Assembly: GCA_036936605.1 (NCBI GenBank)
Contig: JAUPFV010000003.1
Coordinates: 152,304,997 to 152,368,996 of the forward strand
Length of the DNA stretch: 64,000 nucleotides
Origin: Limnanthes douglasii subsp. nivea
Taxonomy: Eukaryota > Streptophyta > Magnoliopsida > Brassicales > Limnanthaceae
Direction: 5' to 3'
Numbering within the stretch: the stretch's first letter is position 1; each line of letters opens with the position of its first letter. Shown here in pieces: positions 33,078-45,419 of the stretch. The position numbers and the translations under genes were made by a program. A model generated the notes under the pieces. That model made no database searches. It worked only from the letters and a program-made list of their open reading frames with translations, and had not been told where the DNA came from.

Positions 33078-34965
33078 GGGTTGCTTGTTAATCGCTACTT
33101 CGTCCCTCTCGACTATCGCTTTTTGTTCCCTTTTTCTGCCATTTAATCTCTCGACAAAAAAAGCACGGGTGAGAATCCTATGACTATCAAAAATCTATAA
33201 TTTGAGTCTTCGCGCGTGGTTTTTGTCCTAGTGCTGCCACGTGTCACCATAGTTAAATGATTTTTGTTTTATAAATATTTCTTCGTCCACTTTTACCCCT
33301 TCAATTTAATATTTTTTTAATATTTTTTTAATATATTTTTTATTTTTTTATTTTTATATTTATTTTTTTTCAAATTAGACTATCAAAATTTCATATTCTT
33401 TTACTAGATGCCACCCTATAGACATGTCTATAAAATAGAAAGAGGACCATATTATCTACAAAAGATAAATGCTACAAGAAGAAAGATAAAATGGAATACT
33501 CTACAAATTTTAACAAGGAAAACAACCTAGAAAGTTATTCAAAGTTATGCAACTTGCCATGGGTTCAGTGTTTCCAATGACAGTGAAAACAGCAGAGGAG
33601 CTTGGCTTCTTTTAAATCTTAGCTAGAGAGGGCACAGGTGCCAGGCTCTCTGCTGCACAAATTGTTGACAAACTGTCGCACTGTAACAACACAGAAGCAG
33701 CTGCTTCACTTGAAAGGATCCTTGTTCTGTTGGTCAGCCACAGCGTTCTTTCTTGATCTCTGGCAGATAATGGTACAAGATTATTTTGCCTCACTCCTGT
33801 AGCCATGTACTTTGTGCCAAATCAAGATGGAGTCTTTTTAGCACCCTACTTGAGCTGTATCTAAGATTTCGTCCATATGAAGACCTGGTTTGTTGCTCTC
33901 CCTTGTACCAACATATATAGGCGCTTGATATTTATATATATTCATAAAACCATTTTAAATATCTGTACATGGTGTTCGACAGGTCTCATTTAAAAGAACC
34001 GGTTCTTAAAGGAGGAAGTCCCATTTAATAAAGAACATGGTATGAACAACAACAACTCTAGTTTAGAAATTCTAGTCGAACTAGAAGAAAAAACGAAAAT
34101 CCAGGCTCTTATAGATTCAGTATAGGAGGGAGTTTCAGGCAGATTTTCAAAAACAAAAATGGAAAATAAATTTCAACACCAACGACGAAGACTATTGAAG
34201 AGAATCGGAAAATCCTGCATAAATTGAACCACAAAATCGTTGTATCAGATGTTGTTTTTAAGAATCGGTGGAGTTAGTGAGTTCTTCGGATTTATGGTTT
34301 TTTAACTCTGAAATGATAGACTCTGTTTCTAGCCAGAGATTTTCTCAGCCGTTTTTAGATTTTTACTGCCTTCTTCCGATTCGAATTAAGCTGTGAGAAG
34401 ATCGGTTTCTGAAATTACTATTATTTCTAGATTTGTAGATTTTAGAGGTAAATCGAAAAAAACGTATAATTAGTGTAAAAGAGGAAAGAAATAGACGAAT
34501 TTGGTTGCCGATTGCTCTAAGAACGGTTCAATGGTTTGCTAACAGAGATAAAAGGTCTCAGATTAATAAAACAGATCAATGCGACCCAACAGGATAATAC
34601 GGTCTTTCAATCTTTCTTTTAGAGAAAAGAAACGGAAAACAAAAGAAAAGGAAAATAGAGTATGAAATTTTGATATACTCTCTTTTGAGAAAAAATAAGT
34701 ATAAAAATAAAATAATATTAAATAATATTAAAAAATACTAAACTGAAAGGATAAAAGTAGAATTAGAAGTCGAGGGACTACCTATAAAACAAAAATCATT
34801 TAACTATCCTGACACGTGCAGAACCAAGACAAAACACACGTGTGGGGTCTGAAATTATAGATTTTCGATAGTCGAAGGATCCTCACTCATGAATAATTTG
34901 TCGAAGGACTAAATGGAAGAAAACGTGATAGTCGAGAGACGAAGTAACGATTTAAGCCTCCATTT
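33078..34965. mobile_element. Element with about 320-bp terminal inverted repeats and captured gene piece
   Basis: 33078-33410 and 34655-34964 are inverted copies. Shared blocks in order include CTACTTCGTC, CTCGACTATC, GCCATTTA, AAAATCTATAATTT, CACGTGTC, ATAGTTAAATGATTTTTG and ATCAAAATTTCATA. The interior holds a methyltransferase gene fragment (33547-34042) and about 600 bp I cannot assign. Long inverted arms around a gene fragment resemble Pack-MULE or foldback elements. No transposase and no clear target duplication are visible. Confidence 0.75.
33547..34042 (+). pseudogene. Plant caffeate/flavonoid-type O-methyltransferase fragment with its intron
   Basis: The first segment (33547-33887) reads M-Q-L-A-M-G-S-V-F-P-M-T-V-K-T-A-E-E-L-G, later L-S-A-A-Q-I-V-D-K-L and L-T-P-V-A-M-Y-F-V. 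This is the N-terminal dimerisation domain of plant class II (COMT-like) S-adenosylmethionine O-methyltransferases. In-frame stops replace codons at about 33613, 33754 and 33861. A 95-bp intron (33888-33982, GTTTGT...CGACAG) joins the frame exactly to S-H-L-K-E-P-V-L-K-G-G-S-P. One extra base then precedes F-N-K-E-H-G-M. The catalytic C-terminal domain is absent. Because the intron is kept, the piece was captured as DNA, not as a cDNA. Confidence 0.85.
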
Positions 34966-35464
34966 ATATACTATGTTTTTCATTAGTACAAATACATGTA
35001 TCCTGTATAAAAACGGTATATATGTGTGTTGCGTCAAATTTATGTTTGTATATAACACTAACAAACACTATATATATAAATAAAATTACAACGGGTTTTT
35101 ACCGTCCTTATGAACTATTTTATACCATTGTCCAACCATTTAATCGGCATCCGGCCCAAAATATATAAATATCCTAAAAAATTAAGTAGTTTTATATATA
35201 GCACCAATTGACGGACAAGAGCGATGTTTATAGTTTTGATGTTATTTTTCTTGAGCTTATGCTCCTAGACCTCACTCTAGTCTCGAAATAGCTGCTCGAC
35301 CTCACCGTAGCCACTTAACAGTTGTTCGTCCTCACCGTAGCTACCAAATCGAAGCTAAATCCAGAGATCATTCTAGTTCGAGGAGACAAAAGGTTTTGAT
35401 TCCTCTTTGCTTGCAGATTATCAGGCCATCGAGGAGTACTCTCACTCATGCTTGGAGAGAGGTA
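34966..35464. other. No gene recognised
   Basis: The only structure is a short imperfect repeat near 35280-35345 (GCTGCTCGACCTCACCGTAG, then GTTGTTCGTCCTCACCGTAG). Confidence 0.5.
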
Positions 35465-35605
35465 AGCTTCCCGTATATATTACCATACCCAACAATTAAT
35501 CTACCATTTTTATCTTTAATACCACCCGTATCATCCCCATTAGTCATAGAAGAGCCATCAAAATTATTTCTCTGATTAAAGGCTCGTGAATTCATGCGAG
35601 ACTGA
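35465..35605 (-). pseudogene. LINE-type RNase H domain fragment
   Basis: The minus strand reads N-F-D-G-S-S-M-T-N-G-D-D-T-G-G, then I-K-D-K-N-G-R-L-I-V-G-Y, then S-L-Q-A-stop and L-L-D-G. This order matches the RVT_3 RNase H of plant LINEs (x-D-G-S-S...G-G-x-x-R-D-x-x-G...). It is too short to link to a particular element. Confidence 0.6.
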
Positions 35606-35739
35606 ATTGATCATTCTGAATAATAGATTTTAATCTTCTAACAAAAGACTTGTTCATGATTTCTTGTATATTTCAACAAAGAATTCTAATCATCTTAAAT
35701 TGGAGTAAGCATGTTTGTTATATCCCAAAATCTTCAAGG

Positions 35740-36350
35740 AGTCAATAGCAAGACTTGTAACTTTCTTCCTTCAACGAGCTTTTTTCAGTGCCTTGACTAA
35801 GGTATGAAAATTCCATTTTTTGCTGCTTAACTTCAATACCAAGATAGTATGCCATGAGCGCCAAGTCTTTCATCTCGAATTCCTTCGTCATCATTTTTTT
35901 GAATTTATCGAACATGTTTGGGCTGCTTCTAGTGAAGATCAAATCATCCATATAGAAGCACACAATCAAAATAACTTCCTCTTTGATCTTGGTATATAGA
36001 GCGTCCTCATATGGACATTTGTTGAAGCCATTCACTTGGAAATACTTGTCGATATTACTATTCCATTTTTGTGCTTATTTTAGCTCGTTAAGAGACTTCT
36101 TTTGCTTGTATATCTTATCTTTGTGACATTTAACTTCATAGCCTAATCGTTGTTGAATGCAGACTTATTTTTCATGAACACCATTTAGAAATGCTAACTT
36201 TACATCCATTTTTTGTATCTTTCACTTGGTTTGAGCTGCCAAAGAAATTACTAGTCTAATAGTTTAAATCGGACAACAATGGCGAATACCTCATCAGAAT
36301 TAATTATCGCCTTTTGACTATAGTCTGTAGCATGTGATTTATTACACATT
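35740..36350 (-). pseudogene. Copia C: reverse transcriptase fragment
   Basis: The ORF 36035-35742 carries Y-M-D-D-L-I-F (the Y-x-D-D catalytic box), F-E-M-K-D-L and Y-Y-L-G-I-E-V. Upstream, in broken frames, are Y-K-Q-K-K-S-L-N and F-L-N-G-V-H-E. The lineage differs from Copia D, which follows on the same strand. Both ends are truncated and no LTR was identified. Confidence 0.8.
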
Positions 36351-36639
36351 CTTATATATTAATTGGACTTGTTTGGCTGTTGGGATAAAAGTAGTTTAGG
36401 TGTAGTAGTCTCCAATAGAGCCTTGGGTTTTAGGTAGAAATCCAGCAGAACTCCTAGATCAAGACTTTAGTCACAAGCCCATGTCTATTAAGCCATTGAT
36501 GTTAAACTCTTGCCAACACTTCGTTTAGGATTAAACCCAATTAAATGGCTCAAGACACTGTCTTTGTCGACTAACTCTTCACTCTTGCAGCTACTTCCTT
36601 CTATGGTGTAATCCTTCAAACCCATTCTCTTGACCTCCC

Positions 36640-39600
36640 CCTCAAACACAGTGACGAATCAGAGAACCTAATTAGTTTGTCACAAAGAAAGAGAAAACGT
36701 GAAGAGGAAAACGCTTTGGTAAGAGAACACTAATCTAATATTGCGAAGGTACATACTGAATCTGCACCGAGCCATGAAGGACTTGATCAGGAATGAAGTG
36801 GACATCTAAGTCGATATGCTTCATGTGATCATGAAAAACATCATTAAACACTAAAGAGTTCCCCCCAAGCTGACCCACCAAATTGCATATGGGGGTATGA
36901 GAGGGATTTGGATCTAAGTGAGCAAGGATCTAAGACAAATAAGCTCGCAAGACCAATTTCCCAAAGTTCGATACTCATATTCAGTATAAGAGTGACATAC
37001 AATGTTATGATTTTTGGAAGACTAAGATATTAGAGATTCACCGAGATAAACACAATGCCACCTACACTCCAACGATCATGAGGTGATGAATCCCAATCAG
37101 CATCTGAGTACCCATGGAGTTGCAAATGGTAACAAGGTTTTGTATGACGACCTAGCTAGCGAGAACTATATAAGTACCGTAAAATTCATTTAAGGCTTTG
37201 TCAATGTATATAAGTAAGATTCTGTTGATATTGACCGAGTCTATTCACAATGTAAGTAATGTCAGGTCTGGTGTGAGTATTGTCTTGTAATGCTCCCAAC
37301 AAGCTTTTGTACTGTGTAGGGAAAGCAAGGGGAACACCATCAAGACTAGAGAGTTGAGTAACATAACCATAGGAATGAGACAATGCTTGGACATCGAGAG
37401 CCCTTAGGGAACGAGTAAGTTTTTAATGTATTTTTGTTATCTTAAATACATGCCAGAAGAGTGAGTATGAACTTCTATTCTCAGTAAAAGATGGACGGGC
37501 CCATTTCTTTCAGAGCAAATATTACATTGAGATTGTGTATAAACTATGTTAGACATGCTACATTGTTCCATGTCACCAAAATGTTATCAACATAAACCAG
37601 AATTAGGAGTATAACTGTTTTTAGACACCAGGTAGAAAAGGGAGCAGTCTGCCTTAGAATTTCTGAACCCCTAGGTGAGAAATGTATTCCTTAGTTTATA
37701 GTATCGGGCTTGAGGTGCCTGTTTTAGGCCATAGAGAGCGTTGTGAAATTTACAGACATGTGTAGGATTATTAGTATCCTCAAACCCTTGTGGCTGTGTC
37801 ATGGAGACAATCTCTTGTAGAACCCCATTTAGGAAGGCATTATCAATATCAAGTTGCCTGACTGTCCCATTTTTAGAGACAATATTAGTGAGTATAAGTC
37901 TGACTGTAAAAGATTTTATGGTCGAACTGAAAGTCTCATAGAAATGAACACCATTGGTCTTATGAAACCCGTTCTACCAACCTGGCCTTGTAACTCTGGA
38001 CTGAACCTTCCATAGTATATTTAACCTTGTAGACCTATTTGTAGCCTATGACAGTGAGAGAAAAAGACATTGGTACAAAAAACCAAGTATTGTTAGCCAT
38101 CAAATCCTTGTATTCAGTAGTCATAGCCTCATTCCAGTTAGGATTTCCATAGTCTCAGAAAACTTAGTAGGTGCAAGCACATTTTTTATCACTAGAAACA
38201 AGAGATCCAATGTAAGGGATTTTAGTCTTACATATTCCACTTTTTGTTCTGGTTTGCATAACATGTGCATTGTACAATGTGTTTAGGTTAGGGGGTGTTC
38301 TGAACTAGAAAATGCTAGGTTTATGGATAGTGTAGGTGTATGTATCTGATGGACATAAGTAGGACTAATGTGTTGATTGTAATGACTAGCGGTGTTTGCG
38401 TGACTTAATGTTGGTCTTGTGTTTATTTGATGTGTATTGTAGGACTGTTGGTTAGGCATAAGAGGGATACTGGTATGATGTTGAGGCATAAGAGGGATAC
38501 TGGTATGATGTTGAGGCATAACTGTAGGACTTTGTCGTTGTGAGGAAGTAGGACACAGAGATGTGTGTTGCTCAGGTGGAGCATCAAAGTTGAAGGCCAA
38601 AGAAGGTAACATTTATTTATTCACAGATGCTGTAGGAAAAGTAGGTTAACAAAGACTAATTGATAGAATATACAGTTGCTCACCTTGTTGTATGTTAAGG
38701 AAACCAGTGTTGATGGGAAATGCACTCTCATTAAGTACAACATTCCTAGGGACATACAACCCCCGGTAGGGCTTAGACACTTGTAGCCTTTGTGATGTTG
38801 ACTATACCAAAGAAATACACACTTTAAGAAGTGAAACTCAAACTTGTGTGTTTGATAAAACCTTAAGAAATGATAGCAGGAGCACTCAAAGGTTTTAAGA
38901 ACTATATAATTGTGTATTTTGTGATAAAGTATTTCAAAAGGATACTTGTTGTGTAGAATAGGTGTAGGGAGTTTGTTCATTAGGTAGGCGATAGTCTCAA
39001 AAGCCTCAACCAAAAACTTGTAAGGTAGATTACCTTGAGCCAAAAATGTCAAACCAGTTTCAACCAAATCTTTGTGTTTTCTCTCAGCCCTACCATTCTG
39101 GGCTGAGGTATGAGGACAAGAACTTCTCAAGATAAAAATACTATGCTTAACTAAAGAAGCTAGTGACCTGAACTCACCTCCCCAATCACTCTGAACTTCC
39201 TTTTCTAACCTCTCAAATTGTAGCTCAACTAGAAATTTAAAATTTTGAAACACTTTTAGAAGTTGACCTTTATCTTTGATATGATACATCCAAGTATACC
39301 TATAATGGCCATCAAGAAACAATACGTAGTATTTGAACCCCCAATAGATTGAATAGGTGCATGGGCCACACATTAGTATAGATTAAGTCAAGAACATTAC
39401 TAGCATATGAATCATAAATAGAATAAGAAAAATGTTAGACTTGCATAACTGGAAAGCCTCACAAAATCGTGTTTTATTTCTTAAAACCGAATGTAGCTTA
39501 CACTTTGAGATTGATGGCCAACCTTCATATGCCATCCATCTTTGAGAGGCTTAGATAAATTGTTAATTAAAATAGTAGGAAAACCTAGATTGGCACTAAA

Positions 39601-40960
39601 GACATTGACTTGTACAGTCCATCTTCATATTTTTCTCTGCGCAGTAGAGTCCATGTTTCCTTGTCCTTCACAATACAAAACCCTTTATGAAATTCAACAA
39701 AGTTATTTTTGTAATTTATAATTTGAAAAATAGATAAGAGGTTCTTATTGATTCTAGGAACATGCAGTATAGGTTTGAGGCATATAGGTTGTTTAGTTAA
39801 AAAACCTAAGGTTGTTTGGCCAATATGAGAAATTGAAATTCATTCTCCACTACCAACTAAAATGTTTTTGTTACCTGAATACTCAGTTTTGAGAGTCATG
39901 AGATTAGTGTTTTCTGTGACATGGTGACTAGCACCATTGTCAGCATACCAACATTAGTATCCTGCTGTATCTTAAGTAGTAAGTAAAGAACTATGTTTTC
40001 CTTTAGAACTGGACTACTCTGAGGGTGTAAAACCCATTACTGAGGGATCATCCCTAGAACAGCACACTGTAGCAGAATGACAATGTGTGCTGCAGATATG
40101 GCAGGTTGGTTTAGTATGAGAAAACCTTCCACATCTGCCTCTATAGAAATGACTTCTGCCTCTAGAGTTGTAGTTAAAGTTTTTGGTGGATCAACCTCAA
40201 TAGTTTCACTTGGAGCTAATCTATTAACCAAAATAACCTCTTTGATTGGCATTGTTATACTGTTGTTTGGATTCATTTATGTGTGTGACGTTCACATTAG
40301 ATAGATTGATACTAGCTACTGAGATTTGTAAGCTAGTAAGCTGCGCAACCCTACTTTCAAATATAAGTAGGCTGGTATGCAAGTCAAGCCAATTCAGGCC
40401 TTTCTTATTTTCCAGACTCGCCATAATAGGTGTATATTGTGAATCCACACATGCAAGTACTTGTATCATTAAATCATCCATAGAAGTTAGGAATCCAGCT
40501 AGTATAATATTATCAAATATCTATTTTATTTTCATTTTCATTTTGTTTAGGTATTCTATCATTGAAGAAGAATCTTTGTGAGTTCTTTGAAACTCAGCCT
40601 TGTAATATGTAATATTGGCTTTTGTCTATGATCCAAACAGTTTGCCAGCAACTTCTTAAAGATCTTTAGAAGTCTCTTCCTCCATTAGGTGAGCTGCTAT
40701 ATCAGGGCTCATAGTAGAATATTACAAGCGAAACAACATTTGGTATTTTACTATCCAATCTTCATATTCTGATTTATCGGAAACATTTTCATCAAAAACC
40801 TCATAATTTGTTACATTTGATCATACGTAACACCATTTTCATCAGAAACCTCACATTTCATAGTTCAGACTTGTTTGCATCTACCGGATATTGTTTTACT
40901 TATGCAAATAAAAATGTTCAAAGTTTGACTCAATGATGAATCAAATCAGCTCACGAATCT
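36640..40960 (-). pseudogene. Copia D: nearly full-length Ty1/Copia polyprotein, decayed
   Basis: From 40960 downward: gag (M-D-D-L-M-I-Q-V-L at 40481, before it E-Y-E-D-W-I-type text), then a zinc knuckle C-H-I-C-S-T-H-C-H-S-A-T-V-C near 40110. The protease region has D-N-G-A-S-H-H near 39940; Asn replaces the usual Ser/Thr after the catalytic Asp. The integrase core is at 39373-38621 (D-W-G-G-E-F and N-G-R-A-E-R-K-H). A Pro/His-rich linker at 38612-38283 includes a perfect 10-residue duplication. RT at 38130-37200 ends T-R-P-D-I-T-Y-I-V, and RNase H at 37130-36750 is in fragments. A polypurine tract GAGGGGGAGG at about 36640 marks the 3' end, followed by LTR-like DNA to about 36360. Stops and shifts occur throughout. 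Confidence 0.85.
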
Positions 40961-41289
40961 GCATGATAATGAATTGTATTTAGCAGGGATTTAGGCGCGC
41001 CTTCAAAAGGTATGGCAAATGTAAGTTATAAAATGTATTTCAAATGATTTGAAAAACTGTTTAGAGGATTTCTGGGTATGAGACATATGTGAAGAGTCAT
41101 TGACAGTGACCTGGTCTCATACGCAACCTAAGCACTTTCAATTATATAAAAGGGCTTTGATCATACTTCATCAAAATTAATGTCAATGTCGAAATGATCA
41201 AAATGAAATGCAAGAGAATAGGGAGCTATATTGTTACATTACTTTTATAATCAAATCATTCAACTGAGGCGGACAAATACATAGACTGC

Positions 41290-42355
41290 TGTTAGATAAG
41301 AATGAATCACCAGTTCTGTATCAGTTATTGAATTAGTTATTACAATAAGATCAAACTGTTATTTAGTATCTTTTATATAAGCAACCTGTGTATTGATGTT
41401 TTAAACGAAATTCAAGAAACATTTTCATAAGATGGTTTTTATCTCCAGTGTACATATGTATCTGTCGAACGTTTCTGCATCTGTAAAATAAGAGATTGCA
41501 TACTAATATTGTGTAGTGTATGTGTATTACATATTTAGTATATACCTTTGTGTAGATTTCAGGGACCTTAACCAAACAATAGTATCAGAGCAAGGCAGAA
41601 GAAGATATATGTATGGAAGCATCAAAGGATAATGAGACTAAACATTCCAAAAAGTGGCAGAAAATAATTGGAGAAATATAACCTGAGAGACTTTTGGAAA
41701 AAATGTACCAACGTGAGAGACGTTGCGAAATATGTCTATGTGTAACGGAGGCAAAGTTACAAAAAACAAAATTGTGGACCTTGAGAGTGATTCTGAAGTT
41801 GTAAAATTAAAAAACATGTGTAGCTTTGCAATGAAATTGACAGCAATTGTCAATGGTGTCTGGTTTGTTTGTTTATGAAAAAGATTAAGGATATCTCCAT
41901 CATGAAGTTTCTCTTTTCCAAAAGATATATGCATAGTTTTTCCTCCATGTCGAGGGCAATGAAGACGGATTTGAGTACAAATCTTCCAATAATGTAGCAT
42001 ATGTAATGGTCCACATATGAAAAAATGAATTAATTATGCATATATATACGGACGAGGGAAAGACAAGAACTGTGTTCAAGCTTAAGATGGAGAACGTTAG
42101 ATAATAATTAAACACGTGTTATATATCGGTTATTAAATTAGTTACTATGGTACGATGAAACCATTATTTAGTATCTTATAGATAAACAAACCTTGTATTA
42201 ATGTTTTAAATGAAATTCAAGAAACATCTCCATAATATAGTTTATATTTTTATTGTATATATGTGCGCATCTGTAAAATAAGAGATTACATACAAACCTT
42301 GTGTAGTTTATGTATATGATATACTTGTGTATATTTAAGGGATTTTAACCTAACA
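41290..42355 (+). mobile_element. Small non-autonomous LTR element with about 0.5-kb interior
   Basis: The LTRs are 41290-41578 and 42095-42355. Both begin GTTAGATAA and share AAATTAGTTA, AATGAAATTCAAGAAACAT-like text, ATCTGTAAAATAAGAGATT and a TTAACC[TA]AACA end. The first is followed by GTATCAGAGCAAGG (initiator-tRNA-Met-type primer site). The second is preceded by the purine-rich GCTTAAGATGGAGAAC. The interior, about 515 bp, has no pol motif. No matching target duplication was found. Confidence 0.75.
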
Positions 42356-42529
42356 AATTTATCAACCGAACTCTGAGATAGATAAAGGTGGTTCCAAATG
42401 GTTTAAATGAGAGATAAAGGTGGTTCCAAATAGCTTAAATTGTTAGCCTTATTGATTACTTCTAGAGATAATAAGAAATGAAACAAAGATGAAGTTTAAC
42501 TTTTACTCATTCTTCCATTATATTGTTAG

Positions 42530-43277
42530 CAGCGGCGAATCCGCACCCCCTAGCCCCCCCAAAGTGGATCACATTATATTATTAACTACTATGCTATAGT
42601 AATAGAAGACATTACTATTATCTATACTTAGACGTGGTAGACTAATACTAGACATTTCAAAAAACTTATTACCTATAGTACACTAATATGAGTAGTATAG
42701 AATGGAATTGAAAATTGCATAGCCAGGATAATAATGTAATAATAGAGTGAGAGACTAACGGACATGACCATATTTTTCTTATTTCGTTGAACATATTTTT
42801 ATAATAAATATTTTTATAAACTGGTAATGGGTAAGTTTATTTTTTTTTAATTTTTTTATTTGGAATTTTTTTTTAACTTTTAAAATGTGAAAAAATAGTG
42901 ACCTTTTGATTCACTATTATAATTATTTTATTATTATTTTTGGATGGGTTTTAATTTATTTTTCAAAATGGATTATTCACACATATTTTATAAACTCAAA
43001 GCGATATTTAGATTCAGTAGAGTTGGGATCTGTTTTTTTCAAATCGATAAAAAGATTATGTTAATTTTTTTAAATATTTTCATTAATTACAAATAAAATC
43101 ATTTTAGATTATATTAAATTATATGAACGAAAAAAAAGCTAAGGTATTTTTTCAACATATTCTTCTCGTTTTATAATATATATAGTTCTTCTAATTTTTT
43201 TTATCGTATTAATATATTTTGAAACGAAAAATATTAGAATTCAGCCCTCTAATCTGAATTCCCGATTCCGCCACTAA
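42530..43277. mobile_element. hAT-like non-autonomous transposon with 8-bp target duplication
   Basis: The left end CAGCGGCGAATCCG and the reverse of the right end, AGTGGCGGAATCGGG, resemble one another and the CAGTGGCGGA termini of plant hAT-type elements. ATTGTTAG is repeated exactly on both sides (42522-42529 and 43278-43285), the 8-bp duplication expected of hAT insertion. The 748-bp interior is AT-rich and non-coding. Confidence 0.7.
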
Positions 43278-43754
43278 ATTGTTAGATACTTCTTTTACGT
43301 TTAATTAATCCAAAATTGTTTTAAAATTTTATTGCTCTATTCTCCTGATTATGCCGATTTAATACTTAATCTAATGTCTCAAAATACAGTAATCTTTTCA
43401 TGTTTAACAATACGGCGCATGTACAATAAGGGCTATTTTTAGCTGTTATATTTTGTCACATCAATTCACTTGCAGTGCAATTGATAAATGCGGAAGGGTG
43501 ACACGAGATTGTTCTGATTTACTGTCCGGACTTTCTTATTGACCACAAGCGGGATGATCTCCTACGGGGTCTATTGGTTGAATGCAGCTGTTACTATGGA
43601 ATCACGAGATCGAAGATTTTTGTCCATCGACTTTGCCGAGGATTCTTGGACGTGGGTTTGTCGTTGGGCCCTATGAATGGTATCTGGACTTGCGTACGCA
43701 TAGGACAATTAAAGACAAAGGTTTGATTCGGTTATAAACAATTAATGACTTAAC
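43170..43754 (+). repeat. Duplicated segment, left copy (partner 44240-44788)
   Basis: The right end of the hAT-like element and about 480 bp of flank recur at 44240-44788 in the same orientation, with AGCCCTC, GATTCCGCCACTAAATTG, GGGTGACACGA and CTCCTACGGGGTCTATTGG in order. The right copy lacks about 30 bp after GCAGCTGTTACT. An LTR of the Copia G family separates the copies. Confidence 0.85.
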
Positions 43755-44222
43755 TGTAGAAAATAGTGTTTCGTTTCCGGATAATCTCTGAAGTCTTGTA
43801 AACAATTTTTATTTTTGGGGTTCTCCAAAAATTTCAATTAGATAAAATCAGAGATATATACTTTGAACAGAACCCATATTTATAAATTCGACCAACCAAA
43901 AACAGTTTGGAAGTTAGGGCCCCGCAAGGGGCTCCGCCCCTTGACCCCGCTAATCGTGATATAATCTAACAAGCGTGCACTCCGCACTCTACAAATTGTT
44001 AGATAATATATCATGATTAAATTGGTCGACTAGTCGATCCAATTACACTAAAATAAATAACAATCTTCCCCCATTTTAGTGTAATTCATGATCTACCAAA
44101 CACAATCATATCAAATATCAAATTTATGCATAAATGAAATATCGTAACGATTGAATTTCACATTAGTATATTACACATTCCAAATATTCGAATATCAAGG
44201 TATCACTAAGGATTGAACCTTT
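43755..44222 (-). mobile_element. Isolated LTR of the Copia G family
   Basis: It is the reverse complement of parts of 59837-60540, from TGTAGAAAATAGTGTTTCG to GGATTGAACCTTT. It includes the GC-rich hairpin CAAGGGGCTCCGCCCCTTG. No internal Copia domain flanks it, so it looks like a solo LTR, and it lacks the 60150-60330 part present in the Copia G LTR. Its right end has turned into an (AT)n tract. Confidence 0.75.
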
Positions 44223-44788
44223 TATATATATATATACATATATATATATATAGTTCTTCTAAAAAAAATTTTATCGTATTAATATAATTTTGAAACGAAA
44301 AATATTAAAATTCAGCCCTCCAATCTGAATTCCCGATTCCGCCACTAAATTGTTAGATACGGTTTAATTACTCCAAAATTGTTTTAAACTTTTATTGCTC
44401 TATTCTCCTGATTATGCCGATTTAATACTTAATCTAATGTCTCAAAATGCAGTAATCTTTTCATGTTTAACAATACGGCGCATGTACAATAAGGGCTATT
44501 TTTAGCTGTTATATTTTGTCACATCGATTCACTTGCAGTGCAATTGATAAATACGGAAGGGTGACACGACATTGTTCTGATTTACTGTCCGGACTTTTTT
44601 ATTGACCACAAGCGGGATGATCTCCTACGGGGTCTATTGGTTGAATGCAGCTGTTACTCCATCGACTTTGCCGAGGATTCTTGGAGATGGGTTTGTCGTT
44701 GGGCCCTATAAATGCTATTTGGACTTGCGTACGCATAGGACAATTAAAGACAAAGGTTTGATTCAGTTATAAACAATTAATGACTTAA

Positions 44789-44989
44789 CTAAATGAGCAG
44801 GTTAGTAGATATACTTTTTTACAGTATCTTTACAACTTGTATATGCTTTGTATAATTTTTTTATTAGATCCTTATAAAGTTTACAATTTAAGGGCAATTC
44901 TAAAAAAATTATAAATATAAAATTTTAAGCGTTCTTTGGTATATTTTGTATTTGAATGTTAAAGGTATTTACTTACTAAGGTGAAGCAA
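44789..44989. other. No gene recognised
   Basis: AT-rich DNA after the duplicated segment, with no coding or repeat structure that I could assign. Confidence 0.5.
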
Positions 44990-45185
44990 ACACTGGGAAT
45001 TATGAGAATATGGGTACCACATATTTCGTCTCCGTATATAAGTAAGAACAATCGATCTCCACATTTGTATAATATTGTCTGCTTTGGGAATGATCTTAAG
45101 AGGAGGCTAAAGTGGTACTTTCTTTGAGAGGAGGGTTTCTTAGAGTGGTGATCAAAGTCTCATATCCCATATTGGTTAAACGTGT
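44990..45185. mobile_element. TRIM-2 family fragments in opposite orientations
   Basis: 45003-45090 parallels the TRIM-2 LTR as read on the plus strand (CCGTATATAAGTAAGAA, ATCGATCTCCACA). 45100-45185 parallels the TRIM-2 polypurine region and LTR start as read on the minus strand (AGAGGAGGCTAAAGTGGTAC, CCATATTGGTTAAAC). The element is therefore rearranged. Confidence 0.6.
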
Positions 45186-45419
45186 GAAGGATTAATGGTA
45201 TATAAGTTCTAACATATCTTAACTAAGTCCTTGCACCTCTATATAAAGTCCAAGGCTGATCCAATAAAAGGGTTGGATTTTTGAGTTAGAACATTTGAGC
45301 ATACTGCTCTCTCTATAAATTTATTTCTCTCTCTAAAAGTTTACTTCTTTTGTTTACTAAAGCAATTCAAGTAATCAGACTCACCAAATTGTCGACTCCA
45401 CTAGGGACGATTAACAATC

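Noticed and set aside
33612..33806. Minus-strand ORF at the methyltransferase fragment
   Set aside because: It is antisense to the clearly recognisable methyltransferase coding text.
41638..42000. 120-codon minus-strand ORF inside the small LTR element
   Set aside because: No family motif; hydrophobic, low-complexity composition typical of the antisense of purine-rich DNA.
42530..43277. Assignment of the 748-bp element to MULE
   Set aside because: The flanking duplication is 8 bp, not 9, and the termini are short, which fits hAT better.
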